Below, piece after piece: positions 23,558 to 33,406 of a stretch of 64,000 nucleotides of DNA. Numbering within the stretch: position 1 is the first letter of the stretch; each line of letters begins with the position of its first letter. The stretch is taken from assembly GCF_002105755.1 (NCBI RefSeq), contig NZ_CP020821.1, forward strand, positions 186,001 through 250,000, in the 5' to 3' direction. The notes under the pieces were generated by a model. It did no database searches and was not told where the DNA came from. It was given only the letters and a program-made list of their open reading frames with translations. The position numbers and the translations under genes are program-made. The stretch is from Mycobacterium colombiense CECT 3035 (GTDB lineage Bacteria; Actinomycetota; Actinomycetes; Mycobacteriales; Mycobacteriaceae).

Positions 23558-24937
23558 TCAGCGCAGGCCCAGTAGCGCGTTCTCCACCACCTCGGCCAGC
23601 GCCGGGTGGATCCAGTACTGCCCGCGGGCCATCTGCGGGGCGGTGAGGCCGAAACTCATTGCCTGGATCAACGGCTGGATGATCGACGAGGCCTGATGGC
23701 CCATGATGTGCGCGCCCAGCAGGCGCCCGGTGCCGCGTTCGGCGACGAGCTTCACGATGCCCGTGGTGTCCTCCATCGCCCAGCCGTAGGCGACGTCGCC
23801 GTAGTCCTGAATCTTGGTCGAGATCTTGAATCCCTGTGCGATGGCCTCGTTTTCGGTCAGACCGACGGAGGCGATCTGCGGATCGGTGAACACCGCCGAC
23901 GGCACGTAGCGATGGTCGGTGACGGCCATCGCCTCCGTGTCGTCCCAGTCGCGGAGCAGGTTATGCTGCACCACGCGCGCCTCATGGTTGGCGACGTGCT
24001 TGAGCTGATACGGCGAGGAGACGTCGCCGAGGGCGAAAATTCCACGGGCCGTGGTCCGCTGGTACTGGTCGACGACCACCAGGCCATCCTCGACGGCGAC
24101 GCCGGCCTGCTCGAGGTCGAGTTGATCCGCGTTGGACACCCGCCCGGTCGCCACCAGCAGCGCGTCGGCGTGCAGGGTGCGACCGTCGTCGAGGTGCACC
24201 GCCACGCCCGAGCCTCGGTTCTCGGCGCCCACCACATTGCGGTGGGTGTGCAGTTCCCACTTGTTCGCCACGATGCGGGTGAAGCGCTTGCACAGGACGT
24301 CGTCGCAGTGCCGCAGCAAGGCGGAGCCCCGGACCACCAGGGTGACCCGCGAGCCCAGCGAGGAGAAGATGTGCGCGAATTCGGCCGCGACGAATCCGCC
24401 CCCGACGATCACCAGATGCTCGGGCAACTCGGAGATCCGCATGATCGTGTCGCTGGTGTGGTAGCGGGCGCCGCACTCCAGGATCGCCGGCGGCACCACC
24501 GCCCGGGCGCCGGCGGCGATCACCACCTGGTCGGCGGTGAACTCGTCGCCGGCGTCGGTGCGCAACAGGTAGCGGCCGTCGTGCTGCACCGGACCGAACC
24601 TGGTGTGCTGCTTGTACACATCGATGTTGGGCTCCGAGCTGCGATAGTCCTCCCCGCTGACGCCGATCGGATCGATGCGCCCGAAGACGCGCGAGACGAT
24701 GTCGTCCCAGCGCACCCGGTCGACGTGCGCGTCGATGCCGAAGCGCGCCGCGTCCCGGATCGTCTGGGCGACCTCGGCGGCGTAGACGAACATCTTGGTC
24801 GGGATGCACCCGACGTTCAAACAGGTGCCGCCGAAGGTGCCCTGCTCGCAGATCGCCACCCGCTTTTCGCCGAAGCGATCGTCGAGAATGGTGTTGCCCG
24901 AACCGGTTCCGATGATCGCGATGTCGTAGGTCTCCAA
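23558..24937 (-). CDS. mtr: Mycothione reductase
   Basis: The 459-aa flavoprotein reduces mycothiol disulfide with NADPH and keeps the cytosolic mycothiol pool reduced. FAD binding is shown by DIAIIGTGSGN at the N-terminus. The redox disulfide is GGTCLNVGCIPTK (Cys39, Cys44). The NADPH site is LVIVGGGFVAAEFA, a second FAD motif is GIFALGDVSS, and the C-terminal HPALAEVVENALL carries the catalytic His-Glu pair. The TTG at 24937 is chosen because aggggtg lies upstream and because it matches the length of M. tuberculosis Mtr. It follows the hydrolase gene by 4 nt. Confidence 0.96.
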   Translation of the reverse strand: METYDIAIIGTGSGNTILDDRFGEKRVAICEQGTFGGTCLNVGCIPTKMFVYAAEVAQTIRDAARFGIDAHVDRVRWDDIVSRVFGRIDPIGVSGEDYRSSEPNIDVYKQHTRFGPVQHDGRYLLRTDAGDEFTADQVVIAAGARAVVPPAILECGARYHTSDTIMRISELPEHLVIVGGGFVAAEFAHIFSSLGSRVTLVVRGSALLRHCDDVLCKRFTRIVANKWELHTHRNVVGAENRGSGVAVHLDDGRTLHADALLVATGRVSNADQLDLEQAGVAVEDGLVVVDQYQRTTARGIFALGDVSSPYQLKHVANHEARVVQHNLLRDWDDTEAMAVTDHRYVPSAVFTDPQIASVGLTENEAIAQGFKISTKIQDYGDVAYGWAMEDTTGIVKLVAERGTGRLLGAHIMGHQASSIIQPLIQAMSFGLTAPQMARGQYWIHPALAEVVENALLGLR

Positions 24938-24941
24938 GCCC

Positions 24942-26006
24942 TCACCCCTTCCGCAGCGATGCCGAGGCGTCATTGTCGACGCGCAGGTAGCCCTCCAGCC
25001 AGAGGTCGAGTTCCCGATAGGCGACTTCGCGCGGCCCCGGCAGCGATAAGAACACGTCGTGCTTGGCGTCGGTCACCGGAACCACGGCGGTGCGGTTGCC
25101 GACGCAGCCGGCCCAGCGCGCGATCTGGGTGACGTCGAGAACCGCGTCCCCGCGCTGCATCGAGGCGGAATCGGCGCTTTCGTGCACGCTATGATCCGAT
25201 CGCAGAATCAGATTCGGCACACCGACGTCGAGACCGCGATGCAGCCGGGCCTGGCCGCGGCGGACGGCGTGCAGCCAGCCGAAGGTGATGGGAAAGCCGC
25301 CCACGGGTTTCCACTGCAGGTTGTAGTCGAATTCACCGCCGTAGTCGCGGTGCAGGGTGGTGCCGTAGCCGCCCTCGCCCGGCGACCGCGCCACGCCCTT
25401 GGACCGCACGCGGGACAGGCCGGCGATCAGCGCCACGGTCGCGGAATGCCGCAGGATGGGCGGGCCGGGCAGCTCCAGGAAGGGACTGTTGAGCACCAGG
25501 CCGCCAACGCGGGCGTGCGCGGCCGGATTTCGCCGGCGCAACCGGTCCAGCCACAGCGACACGATCAGCCCGCCCGCCGAATGCGCGTACAGCAACACCT
25601 TGCCGCGCTCCGCGATGCCGGCCAGCGCCTGATCGAGTTCGGCCTCATAGTTGGTGAGGTCGGTGATGAAGTGCGGCGTCTGGCCGTCGCGCCGTGACCG
25701 GCCGCACTTATGGAGGTCCAGCGCATAGAACGTGAAGCCTCGGGCCGCGAAATGGTCGGCCAGCTCGGTGTGAAAGAAGTAGTCGGTGTAGCCGTGCACC
25801 GCAAGCACCGCGCGCGCGTCGGGCGCCGTCTCGCGGCCCGCCTTATCCGGTTCGGGGCCGCGCCGGATCAGCGTGGCGACGATGTCGCCCTCACCGGCGG
25901 GATCGGCCCCGAGGGCGATCGTGCGCTGCTGATAACCGGGGAGGACGTCGGGCACCCAGCCGGTCTCGTCGCCGGTCACCCTGCCAGTCACCCCGCCTTT
26001 CACCAA
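24942..26006 (-). CDS. Alpha/beta hydrolase (Rv2854-like)
   Basis: The 354-aa protein has an alpha/beta-hydrolase fold of the monoacylglycerol-lipase kind. Features are the oxyanion segment [12 protein letters not shown], the nucleophile elbow YAHSAGGLI and a late [12 protein letters not shown] with the catalytic His. No signal peptide is seen. It lies directly upstream of mtr (4-nt gap) and is divergent from mqo with 108 nt between. In M. tuberculosis the same gene pair exists; from memory a PE_PGRS gene lies beyond it, which is absent here. The substrate is unknown. Confidence 0.85.
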   Translation of the reverse strand: MVKGGVTGRVTGDETGWVPDVLPGYQQRTIALGADPAGEGDIVATLIRRGPEPDKAGRETAPDARAVLAVHGYTDYFFHTELADHFAARGFTFYALDLHKCGRSRRDGQTPHFITDLTNYEAELDQALAGIAERGKVLLYAHSAGGLIVSLWLDRLRRRNPAAHARVGGLVLNSPFLELPGPPILRHSATVALIAGLSRVRSKGVARSPGEGGYGTTLHRDYGGEFDYNLQWKPVGGFPITFGWLHAVRRGQARLHRGLDVGVPNLILRSDHSVHESADSASMQRGDAVLDVTQIARWAGCVGNRTAVVPVTDAKHDVFLSLPGPREVAYRELDLWLEGYLRVDNDASASLRKG

Positions 26007-26114
26007 GCCAGCTTAGAGCTTTTGCTGGGCAGGGGGCGGCGCACGTCGTTCGTGTCCATTTTGCCTCGGGATAACCTGGGGATCGGCCCAGTCGAGGGAA
26101 GGACCAGCAAGCCG

Positions 26115-27602
26115 GTGTCATCGCTAGCCACAACCACGTCGACGGACGTCGTGCTGGTGGGCGCGGGCATCATGAGCGCGACGCTGGGAACGTTGCTGCA
26201 CCGGCTGCAGCCGGACTGGTCGATGACCTTCGTGGAGCGTCTGGATGCCGTCGCCGCGGAGAGCAGCAGCCCCTGGAACAACGCCGGCACCGGCCATTCG
26301 GCGCTGTGCGAGCTGAACTACACCCCGCAGCGCGCCGACGGCTCGATCGACATCGGCAAAGCGGTGCGCATCAACGAGCAGTTCCAGGTGACCCGCCAGT
26401 TCTGGGCGCACGCCGTGCAGAACGGGATCCTGACCGATCGCCGCTTCCTCACCGCGATCCCGCACGCGAGCTTCGTGCGCAGCGCGCGCGGCGTCGAGTA
26501 TCTGCGGCGCCGGCAGCGGGCGCTGGCGCCCAACCCACTGTTCGCCGGCATCGAATTGATCGAGGACGCGGGGGAGTTCGCCCACCGGTTGCCGTTCATG
26601 GCGGCCGGGCGCGATTTCTCCGAACCGACCGCGCTCAACTGGGCCGCCCACGGCACCGACGTCGACTTCGGCGCCCTGACCCGACAGCTCGTGGGGTACT
26701 GCGTGCGTGGCGGCGCGACGGCCCTGTTCGGCCACGAGGTGCGCAGCTTGTCCCGCCAGTCCGACGGCGGCTGGGTGCTGTCGATCCGCAACCGGCGCAC
26801 CGGCGAAAAGCGCCGTCTGAAAGCCAGATTCGTGTTCGTCGGGGCCGGCGGTGATGCGCTGCCGCTGTTGCAGAAGTCCGGCATCCGCGAGGTCAGGGGG
26901 TTCGCCGGATTTCCGATCGGCGGCCGGTTCCTGCGCGCGGCCAACCCCGCGCTCACCGCCGCTCATCGGGCCAAGGTCTACGGAGCTCCGGCGCCGGGCG
27001 CGCCGCCGCTGGGCGCGCTGCATCTGGACCTGCGCTACGTCAACGGCAGGCCGTGGCTGGTGTTCGGCCCCTATGCGGGCTGGTCGCCGAAGTTCTTGAA
27101 GCATGGGCACCTCACCGATCTGCCCCGCTCGGTGCGGCCGGACAACCTGGCCTCGCTGCTCGGTGTCGGCGTCAGCCAGCTGACGCTGCTGCGATACCTG
27201 CTGGGTCAGCTGCGGCTCTCCGAACCGGGCCGGCTGCGCATGCTGCGCGAATTCGCGCCCACCGCAACGGGTTCGGATTGGGAGCTGACGGTGGCCGGTC
27301 AGCGCGTGCAGGTGATCCGGCGGGACAGGCGCAAGGGTGGGGTGCTCGACTTCGACACCACCGTGGTGGCCGACGCCGAGGGAAGCATCGCGGGGCTGCT
27401 CGGTGGCTCCCCGGGAGCGTCGACGGCGGTGCCGATCATGCTCGGGGTGCTGGAACGCTGTTTTGCCAACCGCTTTCAATCGTGGCTGCCGGCGCTCAAG
27501 GAGATGGTTCCGTCGCTGGGAGCGACGCTGTCGGATGAGCCGGCGCTGTACGACGAAGTCTTTGCCTGGGGAACGAAGGCGTTGGGGTTGGGCGTGTCAT
27601 GA
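26115..27602 (+). CDS. mqo: Malate:quinone oxidoreductase
   Basis: The 495-aa membrane-associated flavoenzyme oxidises malate to oxaloacetate and passes electrons to menaquinone. It begins with the FAD-binding motif [17 protein letters not shown] and shows [42 protein letters not shown] and [12 protein letters not shown], all typical of Mqo. GTG at 26115 is preceded by gggaagga. The stop TGA overlaps an ATG that opens the first of three micro-ORFs in the following repeat array. In this window both mqo and the hydrogenase feed electrons to the quinone pool. Confidence 0.95.
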   Translation: MSSLATTTSTDVVLVGAGIMSATLGTLLHRLQPDWSMTFVERLDAVAAESSSPWNNAGTGHSALCELNYTPQRADGSIDIGKAVRINEQFQVTRQFWAHAVQNGILTDRRFLTAIPHASFVRSARGVEYLRRRQRALAPNPLFAGIELIEDAGEFAHRLPFMAAGRDFSEPTALNWAAHGTDVDFGALTRQLVGYCVRGGATALFGHEVRSLSRQSDGGWVLSIRNRRTGEKRRLKARFVFVGAGGDALPLLQKSGIREVRGFAGFPIGGRFLRAANPALTAAHRAKVYGAPAPGAPPLGALHLDLRYVNGRPWLVFGPYAGWSPKFLKHGHLTDLPRSVRPDNLASLLGVGVSQLTLLRYLLGQLRLSEPGRLRMLREFAPTATGSDWELTVAGQRVQVIRRDRRKGGVLDFDTTVVADAEGSIAGLLGGSPGASTAVPIMLGVLERCFANRFQSWLPALKEMVPSLGATLSDEPALYDEVFAWGTKALGLGVS

Positions 27603-27764
27603 CCCGTCCCGACGACGAGTACGCAGAGCGCAGCGATGAGGAGGAGCGGCGCCAGTGACATGCGACGACGACGATGCAGAGCGCAGCGATGAGGAGGAGC
27701 GGCGCCAGTGACATGCGACGACGACGATGCAGAGCGCAGCGATGAGGAGGAGCGGCGCCAGTGA
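27599..27764 (+). other. Three overlapping micro-ORFs inside the MIRU array
   Basis: Reading frames 27599-27658 (ATG, 19 aa), 27655-27711 (GTG, 18 aa) and 27708-27764 (GTG, 18 aa) are chained by 4-nt overlaps (ATGA, GTGA, GTGA). The chain begins in the mqo stop and ends in the GTG of the GNAT gene (27761). Each codes for an acidic then mixed-charge peptide ending SDEEERRQ, and each carries a gaggaggag ribosome site before the next start. The arrangement could relay ribosomes from mqo to the GNAT gene. Stability of the peptides is unknown. Confidence 0.55.
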
Positions 27765-27766
27765 CA
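27608..27766 (+). repeat. MIRU-type tandem repeat, 53-bp unit, about three copies
   Basis: Copies lie at 27621-27673, 27674-27726 and 27727-27766 (the last truncated), and a degenerate partial stretch precedes the first. The unit contains cagagcgcagcgatgagg followed by aggagcggcgcc. The 53-bp size and this core match mycobacterial interspersed repetitive units as I remember them. Copies 2 and 3 are identical over the shared part, and copy 1 differs by one base (acgcag instead of atgcag), so copy number is likely to vary among strains. Confidence 0.85.
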
Positions 27767-28231
27767 GAAGCACTGCGACGTATTTGGGCCAAAGACCTTG
27801 ACGCCCAGACACTCTACGAGCTACTCAAGCTCCGGGTGGAGGTGTTCGTCGTCGAACAGGCGATCCCGTATCCGGAGCTCGACGGGCGCGACCTGCTCGC
27901 CGAGACCCGGCACTTCTGGCTGGAAACGCCCGACGGCGAGGTGATCTCCACGCTGCGGCTGATGGAGGAGCACGCCGGCGGCGAGAAGGTGTTCCGGATC
28001 GGGCGGCTGTGCACCAAGCGCAATGCGCGCGGCCAGGGGCACACCACCCGGCTGCTGCGCGCGGCGCTCGCCGAGGTGGGCGACTACCCGTGCCGGATCA
28101 ACGCGCAGACCTATCTGGCGGACATGTACGCCCAGCACGGATTCGTCCGCGACGGCGACGATTTCCTGGACGACGGCGTTCCGCACGTGCCCATGCTGCG
28201 GCCCGGATCGGGTTTGGCGGCGCAGCCGTGA
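27761..28231 (+). CDS. GNAT-family N-acetyltransferase (ElaA-like, Rv2851c-like)
   Basis: The 156-aa protein is a small GNAT acyltransferase of the ElaA kind. [21 protein letters not shown] is followed by the acetyl-CoA loop region [20 protein letters not shown] and a C-terminal [19 protein letters not shown]. The GTG start and its ribosome site (gaggaggag) are supplied by the last MIRU copy. Its stop overlaps the chelatase start by GTGA. The acceptor substrate is unknown. Confidence 0.88.
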   Translation: MTEALRRIWAKDLDAQTLYELLKLRVEVFVVEQAIPYPELDGRDLLAETRHFWLETPDGEVISTLRLMEEHAGGEKVFRIGRLCTKRNARGQGHTTRLLRAALAEVGDYPCRINAQTYLADMYAQHGFVRDGDDFLDDGVPHVPMLRPGSGLAAQP

Positions 28232-30075
28232 AGCCCTACCCGTTCAGCGCCATCGTCGGGCACGACCAGCTGCGCCTGGCCCTGCTGCTGTGTGCCGTGC
28301 GTCCGGAGATCGGCGGCGCGCTCATCCGCGGCGAGAAGGGCACGGCCAAGTCGACGGCCGTGCGCGGCCTTGCGGCGTTGCTGTCCGAGGCCACCGGGAG
28401 CGACGCCGGCCTGGTCGAAATGCCGCTCGGGGCAACCGAAGACCGGGTGATCGGCTCGCTGGACCTGCAACGGGTGTTGCGCGACGGCGAGCACGCGTTC
28501 TCGCCGGGCCTGCTGGCCCGCGCGCACGGCGGGGTGCTCTACGTCGACGAGGTCAACCTGCTGCACGACCACCTTGTCGACGTGCTGCTCGACGCCGCGG
28601 CGATGGGGCGGGTGCACATCGAACGCGACGGCATCTCGCATTCGCACGAGGCTCGATTCGTGTTGATCGGCACCATGAATCCCGAAGAGGGCGAACTGCG
28701 TCCGCAGCTGCTGGACCGGTTCGGGCTCACCGTCGACGTCCACGCCTCGCGCGACGTCGACGTGCGGGTGGAGGTCATCCGGCAGCGGATGGCCTACGAG
28801 GCCGACCCTGAGGGTTTCGCCGAGCGCTACGCCGACGCCGACGCGGAGCTCGCCCGCCGCATCGCCACCGCGCGTGCGCTGGTCGACGAAGTGGTATTGC
28901 CGGACAACGAATTACGGCGCATCGCCGCATTGTGCGCGGCGTTCGACGTCGACGGGATGCGCGCCGATCTGGTGGTGGCCCGCACCGCCGTCGCACACGC
29001 CGCGTGGCGCGGCGCGCACACCGTCGAGGAAGAAGACATCCGGGTGGCCGCCGAACTGGCGCTGCCGCACCGGCGCCGCCGCGATCCGTTCGACGACCCG
29101 GGCATCGACCGCGACCAGCTGGACGAGGCCCTGGCGCAAGCCGGCTCCGACACGGATCCCGATCCCGACCCCGACCCGCCCGGCGGTGGCGAGTCCACCC
29201 GCACTGAACACGATGCACCACAACAGCATTCATCGGACGGCGGCGCGCCCCAGGCCCCGAAGACCGGGCGCAGCGCGCCGCCGGCGAAGACCTTCCGCAC
29301 CCGCGCGCTGCGAGTTCCGGGGGTCGGGGAGGGCGCGCCCGGGCGCCGGTCGCGGGCCCGCAACGCCGGCGGCAGCGTCATCGCCGCCGCCGACGCGAAC
29401 GACACGAGTTGCGCCGGGCACGGGCTGCACTTGTTCGCTACGCTGCTGTCTGCCGCCGAGCGCGCCGGTGCCGGCCCGCTGCGGCCGCGGCCCGACGATG
29501 TGCGCCGCGCCGTGCGCGAGGGGCGCGAGGGCAATCTGGTGATCTTCGTGGTGGACGCGTCGGGTTCGATGGCGGCGCGCGATCGCATGTCCGCGGTCAG
29601 CGGCGCCGCGCTGTCGCTGCTGCGCGACGCATATCAGCGGCGCGACAAGGTCGCCGTGATCACGTTCCGGCAGCAGGAGGCTCGGCTGTTGTTGCCGCCG
29701 ACGTCGTCGGCGCACATCGCGGGTCGGCGGCTGGCGAGCTTCGACACCGGCGGCAAAACCCCGCTGGCCGAAGGCCTGCTGGCCGCGCGTGAACTCATCG
29801 TGCGGGAGAAGGCGCGTGACCGGGCGCGGCGCTCGCTGGTGGTGGTGCTGACTGACGGCCGGGCCACCGCCGGTCCGGATCCGTTGGGGCGCAGTCGAAC
29901 CGCGGCGGCCCGGCTGGTCGCCGAGGGTGCGGCCGCGGTGGTCGTCGACTGCGAAACGTCGTTGGTGCGGCTGGGTCTGGCCGAGCAGCTCGCCCGCCAG
30001 CTCGGTGCCCCGGCCATCCGGCTCGAAGAGTTGCACGCGGATTCCCTGACGCGTGCGGTGCGCGACGCGGCCTGA
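28228..30075 (+). CDS. AAA+/von Willebrand factor A chelatase-like protein (BchI-BchD fusion, Rv2850c-like)
   Basis: The 615-aa protein joins an AAA+ ATPase and a vWA domain, as in magnesium or cobalt chelatase accessory subunits. Walker A is GEKGTAKST (about 36), Walker B is [10 protein letters not shown] (about 108), and an arginine-rich sensor follows ([10 protein letters not shown]). A Pro/Asp-rich acidic linker spans about 290-350. The MIDAS vWA motif is [12 protein letters not shown] (about 440) with TDGRA later. It sits directly before cobO and cobB, so a role in cobalt insertion is plausible; no CobN-like catalytic subunit is in the window. GTG start overlaps the GNAT stop. Confidence 0.88.
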   Translation: MKPYPFSAIVGHDQLRLALLLCAVRPEIGGALIRGEKGTAKSTAVRGLAALLSEATGSDAGLVEMPLGATEDRVIGSLDLQRVLRDGEHAFSPGLLARAHGGVLYVDEVNLLHDHLVDVLLDAAAMGRVHIERDGISHSHEARFVLIGTMNPEEGELRPQLLDRFGLTVDVHASRDVDVRVEVIRQRMAYEADPEGFAERYADADAELARRIATARALVDEVVLPDNELRRIAALCAAFDVDGMRADLVVARTAVAHAAWRGAHTVEEEDIRVAAELALPHRRRRDPFDDPGIDRDQLDEALAQAGSDTDPDPDPDPPGGGESTRTEHDAPQQHSSDGGAPQAPKTGRSAPPAKTFRTRALRVPGVGEGAPGRRSRARNAGGSVIAAADANDTSCAGHGLHLFATLLSAAERAGAGPLRPRPDDVRRAVREGREGNLVIFVVDASGSMAARDRMSAVSGAALSLLRDAYQRRDKVAVITFRQQEARLLLPPTSSAHIAGRRLASFDTGGKTPLAEGLLAARELIVREKARDRARRSLVVVLTDGRATAGPDPLGRSRTAAARLVAEGAAAVVVDCETSLVRLGLAEQLARQLGAPAIRLEELHADSLTRAVRDAA

Positions 30076-30094
30076 GCGGAAAGGGTAAACGCTG

Positions 30095-30709
30095 ATGCCA
30101 CAAGGCGTTCCACTGCAAGTTCCCGATGACGGCCTGACCACGCGGGCGCGTCGCCACACGCCCGTGCTGGCCGTGCACACCGGCCCCGGCAAGGGGAAGT
30201 CCACGGCGGCATTCGGCATGGCCCTGCGGGCATGGAACGCCGGGCTGTCCGTCGCGGTGTTCCAGTTCGTCAAGAGCGCCAAGTGGAAGGTGGGCGAGGA
30301 GGCCGCATTCGCCCACCTGGGCCGGTTGCATGAAGAGCACCAGGTCGGTGCGCCGGTCGAATGGCACAAGATGGGCGCGGGCTGGTCCTGGACCCGCAAG
30401 GCGGGCAGCGACGTCGACCACGCGGCGGCCGCGGCCGACGGCTGGGCGGAGATCGCGCACCGGTTGGCCGATCAGCGTCACGACTTCTACGTGCTCGACG
30501 AGTTCACCTATCCGCTGAAGTGGGGTTGGGTGGACGTCGACGCGGTGGTGGGGGAGTTGGCCGCCCGGCCCGGTCATCAGCACGTGGTCATCACCGGGCG
30601 CGACGCGCCGCAGCGCCTGATCGACGCGGCCGACCTGGTGACCGAGATGACCAAGGTCAAACACCCGATGGACGCCGGGCGCAAGGGGCAGAAGGGCATC
30701 GAGTGGTGA
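30095..30709 (+). CDS. cobO: Cob(I)yrinic acid a,c-diamide adenosyltransferase
   Basis: The 204-aa CobO/BtuR-type enzyme adds the adenosyl ligand to the corrinoid. The ATP-binding loop is HTGPGKGKSTAAFG (about 28-40), and FVKSAKW, YVLDEFTYPLKWGW and HVVITGRDAP are family features. A 19-nt gap separates it from the chelatase gene, with ggaaaggg as ribosome site. Its stop overlaps the cobB start (GTGA). It is the second gene of a small corrinoid set. Confidence 0.95.
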   Translation: MPQGVPLQVPDDGLTTRARRHTPVLAVHTGPGKGKSTAAFGMALRAWNAGLSVAVFQFVKSAKWKVGEEAAFAHLGRLHEEHQVGAPVEWHKMGAGWSWTRKAGSDVDHAAAAADGWAEIAHRLADQRHDFYVLDEFTYPLKWGWVDVDAVVGELAARPGHQHVVITGRDAPQRLIDAADLVTEMTKVKHPMDAGRKGQKGIEW

Positions 30710-32103
30710 GTGTTCCCGCCGTCGTCGTCGCCGCTCCCGCATCCGGCAGCGGAAAGACCACGGTGGCAACGGGTTTGATTGGCGCCTTGCGACGGGTGGG
30801 CCACACCGTGGCGCCCTTCAAGGTCGGCCCGGACTTCATCGATCCCGGCTACCACGGCCTGGCCGCCGGCCGGCCGGGCCGCAACCTCGATCCGGTGTTG
30901 GTGGGGGAGAACCTGATCGGCCCGCTCTACGCCCACGGCGCACGCGGCGCCGACATCGCCGTGATCGAAGGGGTGATGGGGCTGTTCGACGGGCGGATCG
31001 GGCCCGCCGCCACGACTCCCGCGGCCGGATCGACGGCGCACGTCGCCGGCCTGCTCGGTGCGCCGGTCGTGCTGGTCGTCGATGCGCGCGGGCAGAGCCA
31101 GAGCATAGCCGCTCTGCTGCACGGCTTTTCGACGTTCGACGCCGCCACCCGCATCGCCGGCGTGATCCTCAACCGCATCGGGTCGGACCGCCACGAGCAG
31201 GTGCTGCGGCAGGCCTGCGAACAGGCCGGTGTCCCGGTGCTGGGCGCCATCCCGCGCGCCGCTGAATTAGAGCTCCCGACAAGGTATTTGGGACTCATCA
31301 CCGCCGTGGAGTACGGGCAGCGGGCGCGGGAGGCGGTGGCGGCGATGACCGAATTGGTCGCGCGCCACGTCGACTTGGCGGCCATGGCCGCCGTCGCCGG
31401 CGGCCGGGTCGCGCAGCCGGCGTGGAATCCCGTGACGGCGGTAGGGGAGACGTCCGGGGGACGCGCCACCGTCGCGGTGGCGGCCGGCAAGGCCTTCAGT
31501 TTCGGCTATGCCGAACACTCGGAGCTGCTGGCGGCCGCCGGTGCCGACGTCGTCGAATTCGACCCGCTCGCCGACGCCCTGCCCGACGGCACCGACGCGG
31601 TGTTGCTACCCGGTGGGTTTCCCGAACAGTTCACCGCGGAGCTCTCGGCCAATGCGGTCGTGCGCCGGCAGATCAACCAACTGGCCGCCACCGGCGCGCC
31701 GATACACGCCGAGTGCGCCGGGCTGATCTATCTGGTCTCCGAGCTCGACGGCCATCCGATGTGCGGTGTGCTGGCGGGGCGGGCGCGGTTCACGCCGCGG
31801 CTGACCCTGGCGTATCGCGACGCCGTCGCGGTCGCGGATTCGTCGTTGTATGCCGCCGGCCAGCGTGCGGTCGGACATGAATTCCACCGCACCGCAGTCA
31901 CATTCACCGACGACTATCAGCCCGCCTGGATGTACCGGACCCACGACGGCGACCGGCAGGGCGGCCCCGTGCGCGACGGCGTCGTGCACGCCGGTGTGCA
32001 CGCGTCGTATCTGCACACCCATCCGGCCGCGGCGCCGGAGGCGGTGACGCGGTTCGTCGCACACGCCGGCGCCCGGCTTCGCCGCGCTGGCGATCGCCAC
32101 TAG
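30706..32103 (+). CDS. cobB: Cobyrinate/hydrogenobyrinate a,c-diamide synthase
   Basis: The 465-aa CobB/CbiA enzyme amidates the a and c carboxylates of the corrin ring using glutamine. The N-terminal ATPase half has APASGSGKTTVA and the PFKVGPDFIDPGYH motif; the C-terminal class I-like glutaminase half has HAECAGLIYL with the nucleophilic Cys and HEFHRTAV. A GTG at 30703 is an alternative start. The last ~11 residues (GARLRRAGDRH) and the stop codon are encoded by half a copy of the dispersed palindromic element, which seems to have inserted at or replaced the original C-terminus. Confidence 0.95.
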   Translation: MSVPAVVVAAPASGSGKTTVATGLIGALRRVGHTVAPFKVGPDFIDPGYHGLAAGRPGRNLDPVLVGENLIGPLYAHGARGADIAVIEGVMGLFDGRIGPAATTPAAGSTAHVAGLLGAPVVLVVDARGQSQSIAALLHGFSTFDAATRIAGVILNRIGSDRHEQVLRQACEQAGVPVLGAIPRAAELELPTRYLGLITAVEYGQRAREAVAAMTELVARHVDLAAMAAVAGGRVAQPAWNPVTAVGETSGGRATVAVAAGKAFSFGYAEHSELLAAAGADVVEFDPLADALPDGTDAVLLPGGFPEQFTAELSANAVVRRQINQLAATGAPIHAECAGLIYLVSELDGHPMCGVLAGRARFTPRLTLAYRDAVAVADSSLYAAGQRAVGHEFHRTAVTFTDDYQPAWMYRTHDGDRQGGPVRDGVVHAGVHASYLHTHPAAAPEAVTRFVAHAGARLRRAGDRH

Positions 32104-32158
32104 ATCGATGGTGGCGACCCGCTACGCCCGGCTTCGCCGCGCTGGCGATCGCCACTAG
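32070..32158 (+). repeat. Dispersed palindromic element, half copy plus full copy
   Basis: A half copy (32070-32103) supplies the cobB stop and is followed by a complete 52-bp copy (32107-32158) from gatggtggcgacc to gccactag. Outer arms gtggcga and tcgccac and an inner cggcttcgccg hairpin can pair. The element ends in ctag, directly followed by the cysG start region. Confidence 0.75.
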
Positions 32159-32161
32159 GCT
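32156..32161 (+). promoter_or_regulatory. Candidate -10 box (TAGGCT) for a leaderless cysG mRNA
   Basis: TAGGCT fits the TANNNT -10 consensus and ends 6 nt before the GTG of cysG, the spacing expected if transcription starts at the start codon. Its first bases are the end of the palindromic element. No Shine-Dalgarno sequence precedes the gene. Confidence 0.45.
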
Positions 32162-32167
32162 TGCCGG

Positions 32168-33373
32168 GTGACCGAGAGCGCCTACCTCGCTGGGCTGCGG
32201 CTGACCGGAAAAAAAGTCGTCGTGGTCGGCGGCGGCACCGTCGCCCAGCGCCGGCTGCCCTTGCTGATCGCCAGCGGCGCCGACGTCCACGTCATCTCCC
32301 GCAGCGCCACCCGCTCGGTCGAGGTGATGACGGGAATCACCCTGGCGTTGCGCGAATACCGCGACGGCGACCTCGACGGGGCGTGGTACGCGATCGCGGC
32401 CACCGATGATGCCCGAGTCAACGAGGCGGTGGTCGCCGAGGCCGAAAGCCGGCGCATCTTCTGCGTCCGCGCCGACATCGCCGTCGAGGGGACCGCAGTA
32501 ACCCCAGCGTCTTTCGACTACGCGGGGCTGTCCGTCGGAGTCCTGGCCGGCGGCGACCACCGCCGCTCGGCGGCGATCCGCTCGGCCATCCGCGAGGCGC
32601 TGCAGACCGGGCTCATCACGCCCGACAGCCCGGTCGGCTCCGACGTCGTCAAGGGTGGTGTCGCGCTGGTCGGCGGCGGACCGGGCGACCCCGAACTGAT
32701 CACCGTGCGCGGCCGGCGCCTCCTGGCCCAGGCCGACGTCGTGGTCGCCGACCGCCTCGCGCCGCCGGAACTCCTCGCCGAGTTGCCGCCGCACGTCGAA
32801 GTCATCGACGCCGCCAAGATCCCGTACGGACGGGCCATGGCCCAGGACGCCATCAACGACGTCATGATCGAACGCGCCCGCGCCGGCAGCTTCGTGGTGC
32901 GCCTCAAGGGCGGTGACCCTTTCGTGTTCGCCCGCGGCTACGAAGAGGTGCTGGCGTGCGTCGAGGCCGGGATACCCGTGACGGTGGTGCCGGGTGTGAC
33001 GAGTGCCATAGGAGTGCCCGCATTGGCGGGCGTTCCGGTCACGCATCGGGCGATCAATCACGAGTTCGTGGTGGTCAGCGGCCATCTGCCACCCGGCCAT
33101 CCCGAATCGTTAGTGAATTGGGATGCACTGGCCGCAATGTCAGGCACGATTGTTTTGCTGATGGCGGTCGAACGCATCGAGCTTTTCGCCGACGCGCTGC
33201 TCAAAGGCGGCCGACCTGCGGATACCCCGGTGCTGGTGGTTCAGCACGGAACGACCGCCGCTCAGCACACTTTGCGGGCCACCTTGGCCGACACGCCCGA
33301 AAAGATCCGCGCCGAGGGTATCCGACCTCCCGCGATCGTCGTGATCGGCGCCGTGGCGGCCTTCGGGCTTTAA
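32168..33373 (+). CDS. cysG: Siroheme synthase-type protein CysG (precorrin-2 dehydrogenase and uroporphyrinogen-III methyltransferase)
   Basis: The 401-aa protein has an N-terminal precorrin-2 dehydrogenase part (VVVVGGGTVAQRRLPLL, about 17-33) and a C-terminal SUMT methyltransferase part from about residue 160 (GVALVGGGPGDPELITVRG, VVADRL, VRLKGGDPFVFARG, VVPGVTSA). It makes precorrin-2 and then sirohydrochlorin, feeding siroheme and, from precorrin-2, the corrinoid route served by cobO and cobB next to it. The linker between the halves is short, as in M. tuberculosis CysG. GTG start without ribosome site. Confidence 0.93.
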   Translation: MTESAYLAGLRLTGKKVVVVGGGTVAQRRLPLLIASGADVHVISRSATRSVEVMTGITLALREYRDGDLDGAWYAIAATDDARVNEAVVAEAESRRIFCVRADIAVEGTAVTPASFDYAGLSVGVLAGGDHRRSAAIRSAIREALQTGLITPDSPVGSDVVKGGVALVGGGPGDPELITVRGRRLLAQADVVVADRLAPPELLAELPPHVEVIDAAKIPYGRAMAQDAINDVMIERARAGSFVVRLKGGDPFVFARGYEEVLACVEAGIPVTVVPGVTSAIGVPALAGVPVTHRAINHEFVVVSGHLPPGHPESLVNWDALAAMSGTIVLLMAVERIELFADALLKGGRPADTPVLVVQHGTTAAQHTLRATLADTPEKIRAEGIRPPAIVVIGAVAAFGL

Positions 33374-33406
33374 ACGGTTCTTAAGATTACTGTAAGGTAA
33401 CCCTTT

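Noticed and set aside
24942-27602. PE_PGRS gene between the hydrolase and mqo, as in H37Rv
   Set aside because: Only 108 nt separate the two genes and no Gly-Gly-Ala repeat frame is present.
27608-27766. CRISPR array
   Set aside because: The three 53-bp units are adjacent with no unique spacers; they are a tandem MIRU-type repeat.
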